A stretch of DNA of 38,812 nt from Rhodospirillales bacterium (GTDB lineage Bacteria; Pseudomonadota; Alphaproteobacteria; Rhodospirillales; JAPHRK01). Below the pieces are notes generated by a model. The model did not search any database, was not told the origin of the DNA, and worked only from the letters and a program-made list of their open reading frames with translations. Shown here piece by piece: positions 12,466 to 20,668 of this stretch. The translations under genes and the position numbers were made by a program. The stretch spans positions 1-38,812 of the forward strand of contig JAPHRK010000082.1 of assembly GCA_026196105.1 (NCBI GenBank). Reading direction: 5' to 3'. Position 1 is the stretch's first letter. Each line of letters starts with the position of its first letter.

Positions 12466-13734
12466 ATGGACATCAAAAATATTGATCCGCAAGAGCTCTT
12501 GAATTCACTCCAGGCGGGGGTTGTTGTGCATAGCCCAACTACCGAGATATTGTATGCAAATCCAATGTCCTTGGAAATCCTTCGTTTAACTGAAAATCAA
12601 GTGATAGGAAAAGATGCTTTAGATCCAAATTGGCGCATGCTGGATAACCATCATAAACCCTTAACCACAGAGCAATATCCTGTTAACCGCGTTTTAAGAG
12701 AAAAGCGAGCCATTAATAACGTGGAAATTGGGGTGTGTGATAGTTCGAGTGAGGAGGTGACATGGGTTTTGTGTAATGCTTATCCTGAGTGGACCGAGGA
12801 CAAAACAATATCTCAAGTGGTTGTCACTTTTATTGATGTTACCCATGATCATATCGACATTCCGTACAAAGATATCGTTGATTTATCAAATGACGTTATC
12901 GTTGTGACAAAGGCGACCCCCATCACGGACCCGGGACCTGAAATTGTATACGTGAATAACGCTTTTACCGACCTAACGGGATATACCCCAGAAGAGGCCA
13001 TCGGAAAAGATCCAAGATTTTTGCAAGGAGACGATACGAGTGTGGAAGTCAGAGATCGAATAAGGGAAAGTTTAGCCGCTGAAGAACCAACACGTGAAGA
13101 AATATTAAATTATTCCAAACGTGGGCAACCCTACTGGCTTGACATGAATATTGTGCCTTTACGAAATGAGTTTGGAGAAGTGACATATTTCGCAGCTATT
13201 GAAAGAGATGTAACGGAAGCCAAGAAACTCGAACAAGAACTAAAAGACCTCGCACTAACTGACCCCTTAACGGGTTTGTATAATCGCAGGGGGTTTGATG
13301 AATTGGGGCGAAACAGCCTCTCAACAGCTAAGCGCAACAAACAACCCGTGTGCATTGCAATGCTTGATATTGATTACTTTAAAAAGATCAATGATGAATA
13401 CGGTCATAATGTTGGAGATACTGTTCTGGAAGACTTGGCTTTGTGCCTTAAAGGGCACTTTCGAGAGAATGATTTGATTGGTCGTTTGGGGGGAGAAGAG
13501 TTCGCTGTTATTCTCTATGGAACAGAAATAAAATCTGCATATAACAAGCTTGAAGAACTAAGAAAAGATATCGAGGCTAGATCTGTCAAAGGCCCAAAAG
13601 AGATCAAGTACACCGTGAGCATTGGTTTCTGCAAAGTTGTAGAGTATAAAAGGCTGAATGAGGCTCTGAAAAAATCCGACAAAGCCCTCTATAAAGCCAA
13701 AGATGCTGGCCGAAATCAAGTCGTTGAAATATAA
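12466..13734 (+). CDS. Diguanylate cyclase with PAS and LOV-like PAS domains
   Basis: A 422-residue cytosolic protein that should make cyclic di-GMP from GTP. Residues 8-128 are a PAS domain. Residues 138-253 are a second PAS domain closely resembling LOV photosensors (GKDPRFLQGDD at 180-190, then LNYSKRGQPYW and IERDVTEAKK). The flavin-bonding Cys of LOV proteins is Pro183 here. The GGDEF domain spans 262-420 with the active-site GGEEF at 342-346 and the inhibitory-site Arg333-x-x-Asp336. The intact I-site predicts product feedback inhibition. No membrane segment is present. It stands alone between the prophage junction and a gene of opposite direction. Confidence 0.9.
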   Translation: MDIKNIDPQELLNSLQAGVVVHSPTTEILYANPMSLEILRLTENQVIGKDALDPNWRMLDNHHKPLTTEQYPVNRVLREKRAINNVEIGVCDSSSEEVTWVLCNAYPEWTEDKTISQVVVTFIDVTHDHIDIPYKDIVDLSNDVIVVTKATPITDPGPEIVYVNNAFTDLTGYTPEEAIGKDPRFLQGDDTSVEVRDRIRESLAAEEPTREEILNYSKRGQPYWLDMNIVPLRNEFGEVTYFAAIERDVTEAKKLEQELKDLALTDPLTGLYNRRGFDELGRNSLSTAKRNKQPVCIAMLDIDYFKKINDEYGHNVGDTVLEDLALCLKGHFRENDLIGRLGGEEFAVILYGTEIKSAYNKLEELRKDIEARSVKGPKEIKYTVSIGFCKVVEYKRLNEALKKSDKALYKAKDAGRNQVVEI

Positions 13735-13952
13735 AGAATTTTTCATCATTAGTCATGGCTAACGGTTGCCAATAACTGTAGCGTTTATTGTACCGAATAT
13801 TTACTCAAGTACTGTTCGCCTTCAAGCAGAATGAATGTGGGCCGAATATAACTTACGGTCTGTCCACCCGTCCTCCATTACCAAATTTTTAAAGGCTCTC
13901 GCGTTAATCGCACGAAGGTCTTTTTTATTAATGACCTCTTATAGATCTGGCC

Positions 13953-14711
13953 TCAAAACTTGCCGTTATCGTTCTTCCACCCGCTCCGGGGGGAGATGTT
14001 TTCGGTTGTGTCCCAATGTTCTACCAGCATGCCATCGGTGACCCGAAAGAGGTTGTAGAATGCACAATGGTTGCCGTCAAAGTTACCCTCGCTGACGCAA
14101 AGCACGAAATTACCTTCGGCTAAAACACGATGAATTTGTTGGTAGTCAATCTGCCTTGAACCATTGTCCTTGGCTTCCAATGCGAGATATAGCCCGGACA
14201 AGTCGTCCGTAAGTCGCGGATTATGTTCGACGTAGGTGTCCTTATCAACATAATCCGTCAGCCGGTCGAGTTGCCCATCAATAAGCACCATTTTAACAAA
14301 GGATCGAACGATGGCGCGGTTTGTTTCCGTCGATTCATGGTCAACCGCTTCTGTTGCTCCATCCACCATGCTATGGCCTGATTGATTGGGTCCCAGCCTT
14401 GCCTGGATATTGTCACAGTGCTCCACGGCTCGACCGTCTTCAAAGCGGAACACCTCAAAGCCAATATTCCTGCGCGAAAAATCGTACTCGGTATGTGCAA
14501 AGACGAAATCACCATCCTCGAAGGCACGGACGATGTTTACCCGAGGAGAGGTTTTTGAAAGTCGCTGAAAAAGGACAGCTAACCCCTCGCTCCCTTCGTG
14601 AGTTTGTGGGTTGTGCTGTATATATTTGTCTTCATTTACGATGGCAACTGGTTCCGGATCGCCAGTTTCAATGCTCTTCAGCAATGCTTTGATTTGATCT
14701 TTTTTTGCCAA
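13953..14711 (-). CDS. Tandem SnoaL-like domain protein
   Basis: A 252-residue protein from a TTG start preceded by AAGGA at eight bases. It contains two copies of the SnoaL/NTF2-like cone fold, residues about 5-115 and 130-245. Each copy has the family marks: YIQHNPQ in the first and YVEHNPR in the second, and VFRFEDGRAVEHCDNIQ versus LFRVTDGMLVEHWDTTEN near each end. Such proteins are usually predicted cyclases, isomerases or hydrolases, or stress-related proteins of unknown substrate, and function cannot be narrowed. Most relatives have one domain, so this looks like an internal duplication. The gene is isolated and convergent with the cyclase gene, and looks less AT-rich than its flanks. 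Confidence 0.8.
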   Translation of the reverse strand: MAKKDQIKALLKSIETGDPEPVAIVNEDKYIQHNPQTHEGSEGLAVLFQRLSKTSPRVNIVRAFEDGDFVFAHTEYDFSRRNIGFEVFRFEDGRAVEHCDNIQARLGPNQSGHSMVDGATEAVDHESTETNRAIVRSFVKMVLIDGQLDRLTDYVDKDTYVEHNPRLTDDLSGLYLALEAKDNGSRQIDYQQIHRVLAEGNFVLCVSEGNFDGNHCAFYNLFRVTDGMLVEHWDTTENISPRSGWKNDNGKF

Positions 14712-14948
14712 GGCTGTTATCCTTAACAGTCAAAATTGTATTTCTCACACGCCTATAAACCATTGACGATAAGGGATGTGTAGGTAGATCGCAATTATGA
14801 AATTATAGAACACAATATTTATTATTTTTCTACCGCTTCTCCTCTCATAAGCGCGTTACCACATGCCTTTATTATCGTTTATTGTACAAGACATGCATCA
14901 TATGGTCGAGCTGGATGGCGGCTATATCACTGAAGTGCTCAGAAATAG

Positions 14949-15296
14949 CTATTGATGTAGATTGGCTTCACGCAGGACGTCTTCGTTTTCCACTCGGCGT
15001 TTATGGGCGTTGGCAAGTTTCCCCAAATTCTTAATGAATGAGAAAAAACCGATGACCATGAATAACCCGGCCCCGGTTACAAAAGTGAGTGGTGTCTTGG
15101 AGAAGGTCTGTTCCCCCGTAAACCTGCCAATCGCGACCCCAGGGATCTGACTGATTATAAACAGGCAGCAGATTAAGCTAAGTAGCAATGCCATTAAGCT
15201 GTTTGCTCGGTATGTTTTTATTTGTTTATTTGTGCCCTCCTTTTCTTTGAAAGCGGATAGAAGGGTTATTTGCGTATCGTGCGAGGTTCTGACCAT
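14949..15296 (-). CDS. Small two-helix membrane protein
   Basis: A 115-residue protein with a charged N-terminus and two predicted membrane helices (about 31-52, NSLMALLLSLICCLFIISQI, and 69-90, PLTFVTGAGLFMVIGFFSFI). A basic C-terminal tail (KRRVENEDVLREANLHQ) follows. AGGTG lies seven bases before the ATG. Cytoplasmic N- and C-termini are likely. I recognise no family. The 237-nt spacer on its downstream side (14712-14948) shows no further gene. Confidence 0.6.
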   Translation of the reverse strand: MVRTSHDTQITLLSAFKEKEGTNKQIKTYRANSLMALLLSLICCLFIISQIPGVAIGRFTGEQTFSKTPLTFVTGAGLFMVIGFFSFIKNLGKLANAHKRRVENEDVLREANLHQ

Positions 15297-15428
15297 AGCT
15301 CTGCACCTTTTTTATTAGAGTACCTTCTAAAAAATATAGGAATTATGTGAAGCTTTTTTTACGGTTCTGTGACTTTTGTTAGAGGGTTTGGTATTGACGT
15401 TGTGTCTCGTTCGCCTAAATGATCTTTT

Positions 15429-15881
15429 ATGAAAAGTAAAAATCAGAAACCAATTCTAGTGGAGTTTACGCCACAACTGACCCCAAAACAGATGCTAGAG
15501 CAGGGGGTGTTTGGAGGATGGTATTTTGAAGGGGAGTATGAAGAATTCCCTTCTGACTGGTTTAACGGGGCAAAACTGAGCCTAGAGGGGTTTGATCCTA
15601 CCTTAAATTGCTTTGGTGTAAGGGCAGGACAAAGCCGTGTTGAATGGCAACAAAAAGGATGGATAACGCCTGAGGACCCCTTAGGCTGGTTCCAATGGTA
15701 TTGTCGCTACTCAATGGGACGGCGCCTAGATGGGATTGACCAGTTCCAGATTAAACGTTGGAAGCAGTTTGGCCCACGACATCTGGGTGGTATTAGAAAA
15801 AACTGTGAGGCTTATGACTTCTCTTGTCGCCGGGGACAGCGACAAGCTCTGTTACAGTGGGCCTATGATCCGTTTTTCTAA
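15429..15881 (+). CDS. Conserved-looking protein of unknown function
   Basis: A 150-residue soluble protein rich in aromatic residues. It contains GVFGGWYFEGEYEEFP near residues 27-42, WFQWYCRYSMGRRLDG in the middle and a RRGQRQALLQWAYDPFF C-terminus. The density of Trp/Tyr/Arg motifs suggests a conserved fold, and I have the impression of relatives in other proteobacteria, but I cannot name a family. The gene is alone, with convergent PuuD-like gene 29 nt downstream. The ribosome site is weak. Confidence 0.65.
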   Translation: MKSKNQKPILVEFTPQLTPKQMLEQGVFGGWYFEGEYEEFPSDWFNGAKLSLEGFDPTLNCFGVRAGQSRVEWQQKGWITPEDPLGWFQWYCRYSMGRRLDGIDQFQIKRWKQFGPRHLGGIRKNCEAYDFSCRRGQRQALLQWAYDPFF

Positions 15882-15910
15882 TTTTCCAAACACACAATTC
15901 GGTAGCAATC

Positions 15911-16669
15911 CTATTCCGCGCCTTTCCACCCCCTAAGCGCTCTCCCAAATGCCTCAAACAACGAGACCGATACAGTATCCTGTGCGGCGTTGTATTCTGG
16001 GTGCCATTGTACGGCGAGGGCGAAGCCTTTGACGTGTTCGATGGTGAGGGCTTCGGCGGTGCCGTCGGGGGCATAGCCATCTATGTTGATGCGGGGGCCA
16101 GGTACATCTATGCCTTGACCGTGCAGAGAATTGACCATGACTTCATCAGCGTTAAAGATTTTAGAATAAAGTGACCCCTCTGAGAACTTTACAGAGTGAC
16201 GTAGGGCGAATTTTTCATCCATGGTGCCGTCAGGGGGCATTCGGTGATTTATGCGCCCTGGGAGATCACGTATTTCGGGGTGTAGTGTGCCGCCCATGGC
16301 AACATTAAATTCTTGAAATCCTCGGCAAATGCCTAAGATCGGCTGTCCTACCTCTACACAAGCACGAATTAAGGGCAAGGCAACGCGGTCTCGGTCACGA
16401 TCAAAAACTCCGTGGGCTTCGGTAACCTCGTGTTCGTATTCTTCGGGGTGAATATTGGGGCGACCGCCCGTAAAGAGAAAACCATCACAAACCTTCATGA
16501 TTTGCTTGATGTCGATAGCTTTGGGGAGAGACGGGATGATCAGCGGTATGGCGTTGGCGACTTCGGCAATTGCTTCGATATTGATGTTTCCAGAGGTTTG
16601 AGCCGGGTACTCGTCTTCGATAAGGTGGAGGTTGGCAATAATGCCTACGACAGGTTTTTTAGTAGAGAT
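15911..16669 (-). CDS. Gamma-glutamyl-GABA hydrolase-like class I glutaminase (PuuD family)
   Basis: The frame encodes a full-length family protein of 252 residues only if translation starts at ATC (16669-16667). That codon has AAGGAG seven bases upstream. The resulting N-terminus, STKKPVVGIIANLHL, is the expected first strand of the family. No ATG, GTG or TTG occurs in frame until ATG 16498, which would remove the first 57 residues including that strand. Catalytic residues are Cys115 (GICRGFQ), His223 and Glu225 (WHPEY). The family cleaves gamma-glutamyl amides such as gamma-glutamyl-GABA in putrescine breakdown. No other putrescine genes are adjacent, so the true substrate is uncertain. Confidence 0.8.
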   Translation of the reverse strand: MSTKKPVVGIIANLHLIEDEYPAQTSGNINIEAIAEVANAIPLIIPSLPKAIDIKQIMKVCDGFLFTGGRPNIHPEEYEHEVTEAHGVFDRDRDRVALPLIRACVEVGQPILGICRGFQEFNVAMGGTLHPEIRDLPGRINHRMPPDGTMDEKFALRHSVKFSEGSLYSKIFNADEVMVNSLHGQGIDVPGPRINIDGYAPDGTAEALTIEHVKGFALAVQWHPEYNAAQDTVSVSLFEAFGRALRGWKGAE

Positions 16670-16743
16670 AACCGTTCTCCTTAGTTTGGTATTCTTCAGA
16701 CAAAATCTATCGAGAAATTATTCATGTGGCAATCATTCCAACC

Positions 16744-17661
16744 TTAGTCAACTAAGTTATATTCACTTGCTGCCGTTGGCCCACCATCACAAACCACCCG
16801 CCCAATTTCAACCAAATGGATCAAATGGGCCAGCACCGTATGCCCTGCAGCCGGATGGAGGTTACGCGGTACGCCTCGGTATATGTAGGCAACCATATCT
16901 GGAACGGTAGTCTTTCCTTTGGCTAAAGCCGTGAGAATGGCCTGATCTCGGCGTTCTCGGTGGGTAATGAGGGCTTCAACGTGTCGTTTGGGGTCGGTAA
17001 TAGCGGGACCATGGGTGGGCCAGTAGGTGGTGTCGTCGCGTGCTAGGAGCTTGGTGAGAGAAGCAATATAAACCTGCATGTCGCCATCTGGGGGAGAGAT
17101 AACCGAGGTTGACCAGCCCATCACATGATCACCGGAAAACAGGACTTTTTCTTCTTTGAGGGCAAAGCAGACGTGATTTGAGGTGTGCCCTGGAGTATGG
17201 ACCGCTTCAAAGGTCCAACCGTCGCCTTCAATAACATCCTCATCTTTGAGAACAACATCAGGGGTGAACTCCAAATCCCCCCCTTCCATAATTCGCATTT
17301 TATCTGGGGCCTGGCCTGACCCATGGGGGCCGAAACCATAAGTCGGTGCGCCTGTGACTTTCTTAAGGGGGGCCGCAGCGGGGGAATGGTCGATATGGGT
17401 GTGGGTCACCAGAATGTGGCTTACTGTAGCATCACCGATGGCAGAAAGTAGCGCCGCGACGTGATCGTCATACAAGGGGCCGGGGTCGATAACGGCAACG
17501 TTTCCTCCGGGTTCTCCTGAATCGACAATGTAAGTACCTGTGCCATAGAAAGTGAAAGAGCTTGGGTTTCGAGCTACCACACGTTGGATGCGTGGTGTGA
17601 TGCGTTGCGCCTTGCCGTATTCAAAATCCATATCGCGGACAAAGGGAATTCCAGTAGACAT
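16744..17661 (-). CDS. MBL-fold metallo-hydrolase
   Basis: A 305-residue metallo-beta-lactamase-fold enzyme. Metal ligands are visible as His87-x-His89-x-Asp91-His92 (THTHIDHS), His159 (HTPGHTSNH), Asp178 (FSGDHVMGW) and a late His in WPTHGPA. A C-terminal helical region (HRERRDQAILTALAKG...VLAHLIHLVEIGRV) resembles the LACTB2-like/glyoxalase II-like branch with a winged-helix-type tail. It probably hydrolyses a thioester, lactone or nucleic-acid substrate with two zinc ions, and the substrate is not readable. AGGAAG lies just upstream of the ATG. It is 17 nt from the GtrA-like gene and may be co-transcribed with it. Confidence 0.85.
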   Translation of the reverse strand: MSTGIPFVRDMDFEYGKAQRITPRIQRVVARNPSSFTFYGTGTYIVDSGEPGGNVAVIDPGPLYDDHVAALLSAIGDATVSHILVTHTHIDHSPAAAPLKKVTGAPTYGFGPHGSGQAPDKMRIMEGGDLEFTPDVVLKDEDVIEGDGWTFEAVHTPGHTSNHVCFALKEEKVLFSGDHVMGWSTSVISPPDGDMQVYIASLTKLLARDDTTYWPTHGPAITDPKRHVEALITHRERRDQAILTALAKGKTTVPDMVAYIYRGVPRNLHPAAGHTVLAHLIHLVEIGRVVCDGGPTAASEYNLVD

Positions 17662-17678
17662 TTGTTCTTCCTAAAAAC

Positions 17679-18059
17679 CTATAATGGAGTAGGGCGGATA
17701 TTTCCTTTGAGAGCCCAGCGGCTGCCAATGAAGTTAACCGGGATACCGAAGGCTGTCACCAGGACAATGGCAAAATATTCGTTAATCCCGGCATAATCGA
17801 CACTGAGATAGAGGACACCCCGGCAAAAGAGGTAAGATGCGATATAAAAAACGAAGTATCGGACCAGTTTGATTTTTGAGAGGGCGACATCAAAGGTTTT
17901 TTTGCTGTTCATCAGCCATGAGCCAAATGTCGCGATGACGAAGGCAATGGCGAAAGACATCTGATGACCGAAAAAAGACAGTAAAGTCCAGTAAATAGCC
18001 CAGGAGACGATGGTGTTGACGACACCAACAGCCAGGAATGAAGAAACTTCTTTTTTCAT
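17679..18059 (-). CDS. GtrA-family membrane protein
   Basis: A 126-residue inner-membrane protein with four predicted helices and the GtrA signature: FLAVGVVNTIVSWAIYW at the N-terminus, FGSWLMNSKKTF between helices 2 and 3, and a final helix ending RWALKG. GtrA proteins are thought to flip or help flip undecaprenyl-phosphate-linked sugars. The gene diverges from a membrane-protein, DPM-type glycosyltransferase and AsnB set, and GtrB-like enzymes are the usual partner. Together they suggest surface-glycan modification. Confidence 0.85.
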   Translation of the reverse strand: MKKEVSSFLAVGVVNTIVSWAIYWTLLSFFGHQMSFAIAFVIATFGSWLMNSKKTFDVALSKIKLVRYFVFYIASYLFCRGVLYLSVDYAGINEYFAIVLVTAFGIPVNFIGSRWALKGNIRPTPL

Positions 18060-18186
18060 GTAATGTAGATATGCTTACCAATTGAAAATTGGGTGCACCA
18101 TATCACTGCTTTACCAAAATGAAAATTCTTTACCGTATCCTCGTTTCATTATAAGCCTACGACCTGTGTCGGATGAAAGATTGAAA

Positions 18187-19686
18187 ATGGAAATGTCGGA
18201 TCTACAAAAGAAAATTGCTTGGATAACAGGAGGCTTTTTGATCCTTCTTAAAGCAATGTTTCTCATAGTTTACGGCCCTCTCCATCTCCCAGATAGTGGG
18301 GGCTACACGGTCTTTGCAGACTTGATGCTCTCCAAATCAGATTGGTTGCATTCCCTTGATTTAAAAACCAACTATTGGCAAGATTTAACGGCCTTTCGTT
18401 CTATTGGTTATCCCGCATTTATTGCCCTGACAAAGATAATTAGTGGCCCGTCTTATGATTGGCTAGCGGTAATTTTCCAAATTTCCCTCTCCTTAGTGAC
18501 AAGCTATTTTATCTTCCGTCTTGCTCATATGCTGACAGAACGCTTTTGGGTGGGGATGTTTTGTGCGCTAGCTCATGCTCTCAGCCAAGGCATGCTCATG
18601 GATCAATGTATCCTTACTGATAGTATAAACACTAGCCTACTGCTGATATTAGCCTGTTCAATTGGGATGGGTTTTTTAAGAAATGAAACACCGTTAACCC
18701 GTAAGCTCATAGGTCTTGGCTTGCTCATGGCTTTGGCTTTTTTGGTCAGAGAAGCTGGCAACCAACTTCAGTTTCTCTATTGGCCTGTTGTTGCCTATTG
18801 GATTGTGCAGACTACGACTAGTTGGAAGCAACGCTCTGTTTTGTTTGTCAGTTTTCTTTTACCCATGCTGCTTTTTACTCAAGTTTACAAAGGTTGGAAT
18901 GAATATCGCAGTGGGGAGAGATTTATTACAACGGCAGGGCAAACAACGATGTTTTTGCCTGCCATTGAGATTAAAAAAAAGGGCATCAATGTCTTTGAAA
19001 ATGATGAATATTTGAAAGATATGCCACCCTATAGGGAGCCCTTAGATCAAGTTTTCCCTATTCTAAACATTCAGATTATCAACAAACATTTAGCTGAAAC
19101 GCATGGATTGAATGGAGCCGATATTTCTCGATATGGGTTTAAAAGTTATTTTAAGAACTGGTTTAACTATCCACTCTTGATGCTCCAATACACATTGTCG
19201 GAAATACGAGAGAAACAGGCTTTTGTTACCTTTATGCCCTTTGAAACCATGATGAAGATCGATTTTTGGGCAACAGGGTATAAGCCGTTTGATAAAAAGC
19301 GAAACCTGTTCAAGAAGGTGAAAGACGAAAGTCGGTATGATTTGCTCGCGGCTTACATTGGGCGCCATATCAGCCGAATTATTTCAGTTGTCCTGACCAT
19401 TACCTTTGTTTTTGGGGTGCCAATCACATTAATCCAACATTGGAAAGGCCGGGCTTACAAAGTTTCTCAGGTTGATCCAAAATATATACTTATTTTCATG
19501 TATTGGCTGATTTATTTCGGTTATACATCTGCTTACGCAATGGTACACTTAGAGCAACGTTACCTTCTTCCTGTTGTCTCGTTGAGTGTTGTTGCGGCTA
19601 TGTTTGTTCTGGCGGAGCCGCTAGAAAGACTTTGGGCGAAGGTACACTCGTTAATAAATAGGGGATCGAGTACACATGGGGGCTAA
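18187..19686 (+). CDS. Multi-pass membrane protein, ArnT/PMT-like glycosyltransferase candidate
   Basis: A 499-residue integral membrane protein with about ten hydrophobic helices. The N-terminal helix is followed by a periplasm-facing loop with LPDSGGYTVFADLML; the acidic residue in such a first loop is typical of GT-C enzymes that use lipid-linked sugars. Large C-terminal helices surround WLIYFGYTSAYAM and HLEQRYLLPVVS. The resemblance to GT39/ArnT-type enzymes is structural, not a sure family call. I use ATG 18187, where the conserved-looking protein begins, rather than the TTG at 18082. It overlaps the next gene by 11 nt, implying coupled translation with the DPM-type enzyme. Confidence 0.65.
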   Translation: MEMSDLQKKIAWITGGFLILLKAMFLIVYGPLHLPDSGGYTVFADLMLSKSDWLHSLDLKTNYWQDLTAFRSIGYPAFIALTKIISGPSYDWLAVIFQISLSLVTSYFIFRLAHMLTERFWVGMFCALAHALSQGMLMDQCILTDSINTSLLLILACSIGMGFLRNETPLTRKLIGLGLLMALAFLVREAGNQLQFLYWPVVAYWIVQTTTSWKQRSVLFVSFLLPMLLFTQVYKGWNEYRSGERFITTAGQTTMFLPAIEIKKKGINVFENDEYLKDMPPYREPLDQVFPILNIQIINKHLAETHGLNGADISRYGFKSYFKNWFNYPLLMLQYTLSEIREKQAFVTFMPFETMMKIDFWATGYKPFDKKRNLFKKVKDESRYDLLAAYIGRHISRIISVVLTITFVFGVPITLIQHWKGRAYKVSQVDPKYILIFMYWLIYFGYTSAYAMVHLEQRYLLPVVSLSVVAAMFVLAEPLERLWAKVHSLINRGSSTHGG

Positions 19687-20665
19687 AGCCGTAACTAAAA
19701 AACAGAAGGCTAATGTTGAGCTATCTGTTGTCGTTCCTTTTTACAACGAAGAAGATAATATTCGTCCCTTGTATGAAGAAATTCGCGATACGCTCATTGC
19801 TACAGGCCGAAGCTATGAGATGATTTTTGTCAATGATGGCTCCAAAGACAAAACCCAAGAGCGTGCCATTGAGATCGCTCAGGAAGATCCTCATGTACAA
19901 ATTATTGATCTGTTGTTGAATTATGGGCAAACAGCAGGCTTGATGGCGGGGCTTGATAATGCCGTAGGTGATATTATCATTTCCATGGATGGTGATGGAC
20001 AAAATGACCCTAGGGAAATCCCTAAGCTCTTAGAAAAACTCGATGAAGGCTATAGTGTTGTTTCTGGCTGGCGGTCTGATCGTCAAGACAAGGCGATGAC
20101 CCGTAAGTTGCCTAGCCGAGTAGCAAACTGGTTAATCTCGAAAGTTTCCGGCGTCCATCTCCATGATTATGGTTGTGCCTTAAAAGCTTATCGTCGTGAT
20201 GTTGTAGAACAAGTCCGTCTTTACGGGGAGATGCATCGTTTTATTCCAATTTATACGGTTTGGCAGGGTGGTAAAATCGCTGAAGTGCCAGTGAACCATC
20301 GGGCTCGTACCCATGGGGAATCCAAATACGGACTTAACCGTATTTTCAAGGTCTTGCTCGACCTGATGCTGGTGATCTTCCTGGAACGATATATGACCAA
20401 GCCCATCTACGTATTCGGTGGTTTCGGTTTTGTCTCTTTGTTCCTGTCTGGACTCTGCGCTATTTGGGCCATTTGGCTGAAGCTCTTTGAGGCAACCTCC
20501 TTTATTTCGACCCCTTTACCTACTTTGGTTGGGACATTCTTCACCACGGGGGTCCTCTGTATCTTAATGGGATTATTGGCAGAGTTGATGATGCGGACCT
20601 ATTTCGAGGCCCAAGATAAGAAGATATATCAAGTTCGTTCTCATAGTAACTTCGCCAAGAAGTAA
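19676..20665 (+). CDS. Family 2 glycosyltransferase, DPM1/GtrB/ArnC type
   Basis: A 329-residue enzyme expected to move a sugar from a nucleotide donor to polyprenyl phosphate on the cytoplasmic face of the membrane. The GT-A domain (residues 15-230) shows VVVPFYNEEDNI, FVNDGSKDKT and the metal-binding SMDGDGQNDP. The characteristic RTHGESKYG loop precedes two C-terminal membrane helices (about 243-270 and 280-310). GGGGA-type ribosome signal precedes ATG 19676 inside the previous gene. With the multi-pass protein upstream and GtrA nearby it forms a lipid-linked sugar module. Confidence 0.9.
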   Translation: MGAKAVTKKQKANVELSVVVPFYNEEDNIRPLYEEIRDTLIATGRSYEMIFVNDGSKDKTQERAIEIAQEDPHVQIIDLLLNYGQTAGLMAGLDNAVGDIIISMDGDGQNDPREIPKLLEKLDEGYSVVSGWRSDRQDKAMTRKLPSRVANWLISKVSGVHLHDYGCALKAYRRDVVEQVRLYGEMHRFIPIYTVWQGGKIAEVPVNHRARTHGESKYGLNRIFKVLLDLMLVIFLERYMTKPIYVFGGFGFVSLFLSGLCAIWAIWLKLFEATSFISTPLPTLVGTFFTTGVLCILMGLLAELMMRTYFEAQDKKIYQVRSHSNFAKK

Positions 20666-20668
20666 GCC

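Noticed and set aside
13755-13772. Dyad TGGC-8-GCCA after the first cyclase gene as a terminator
   Set aside because: Short stem, no T-run on either strand.
16412-16684. A 90-codon plus-strand frame opposite the PuuD-like gene
   Set aside because: It is the shadow of the minus-strand gene, whose N-terminal coding region matches the family along the whole stretch.
18082-18186. Longer N-terminus of the multi-pass membrane protein from TTG 18082
   Set aside because: The extra 35 residues do not look like part of the protein and overlap the divergent promoter region; ATG 18187 gives the expected beginning.
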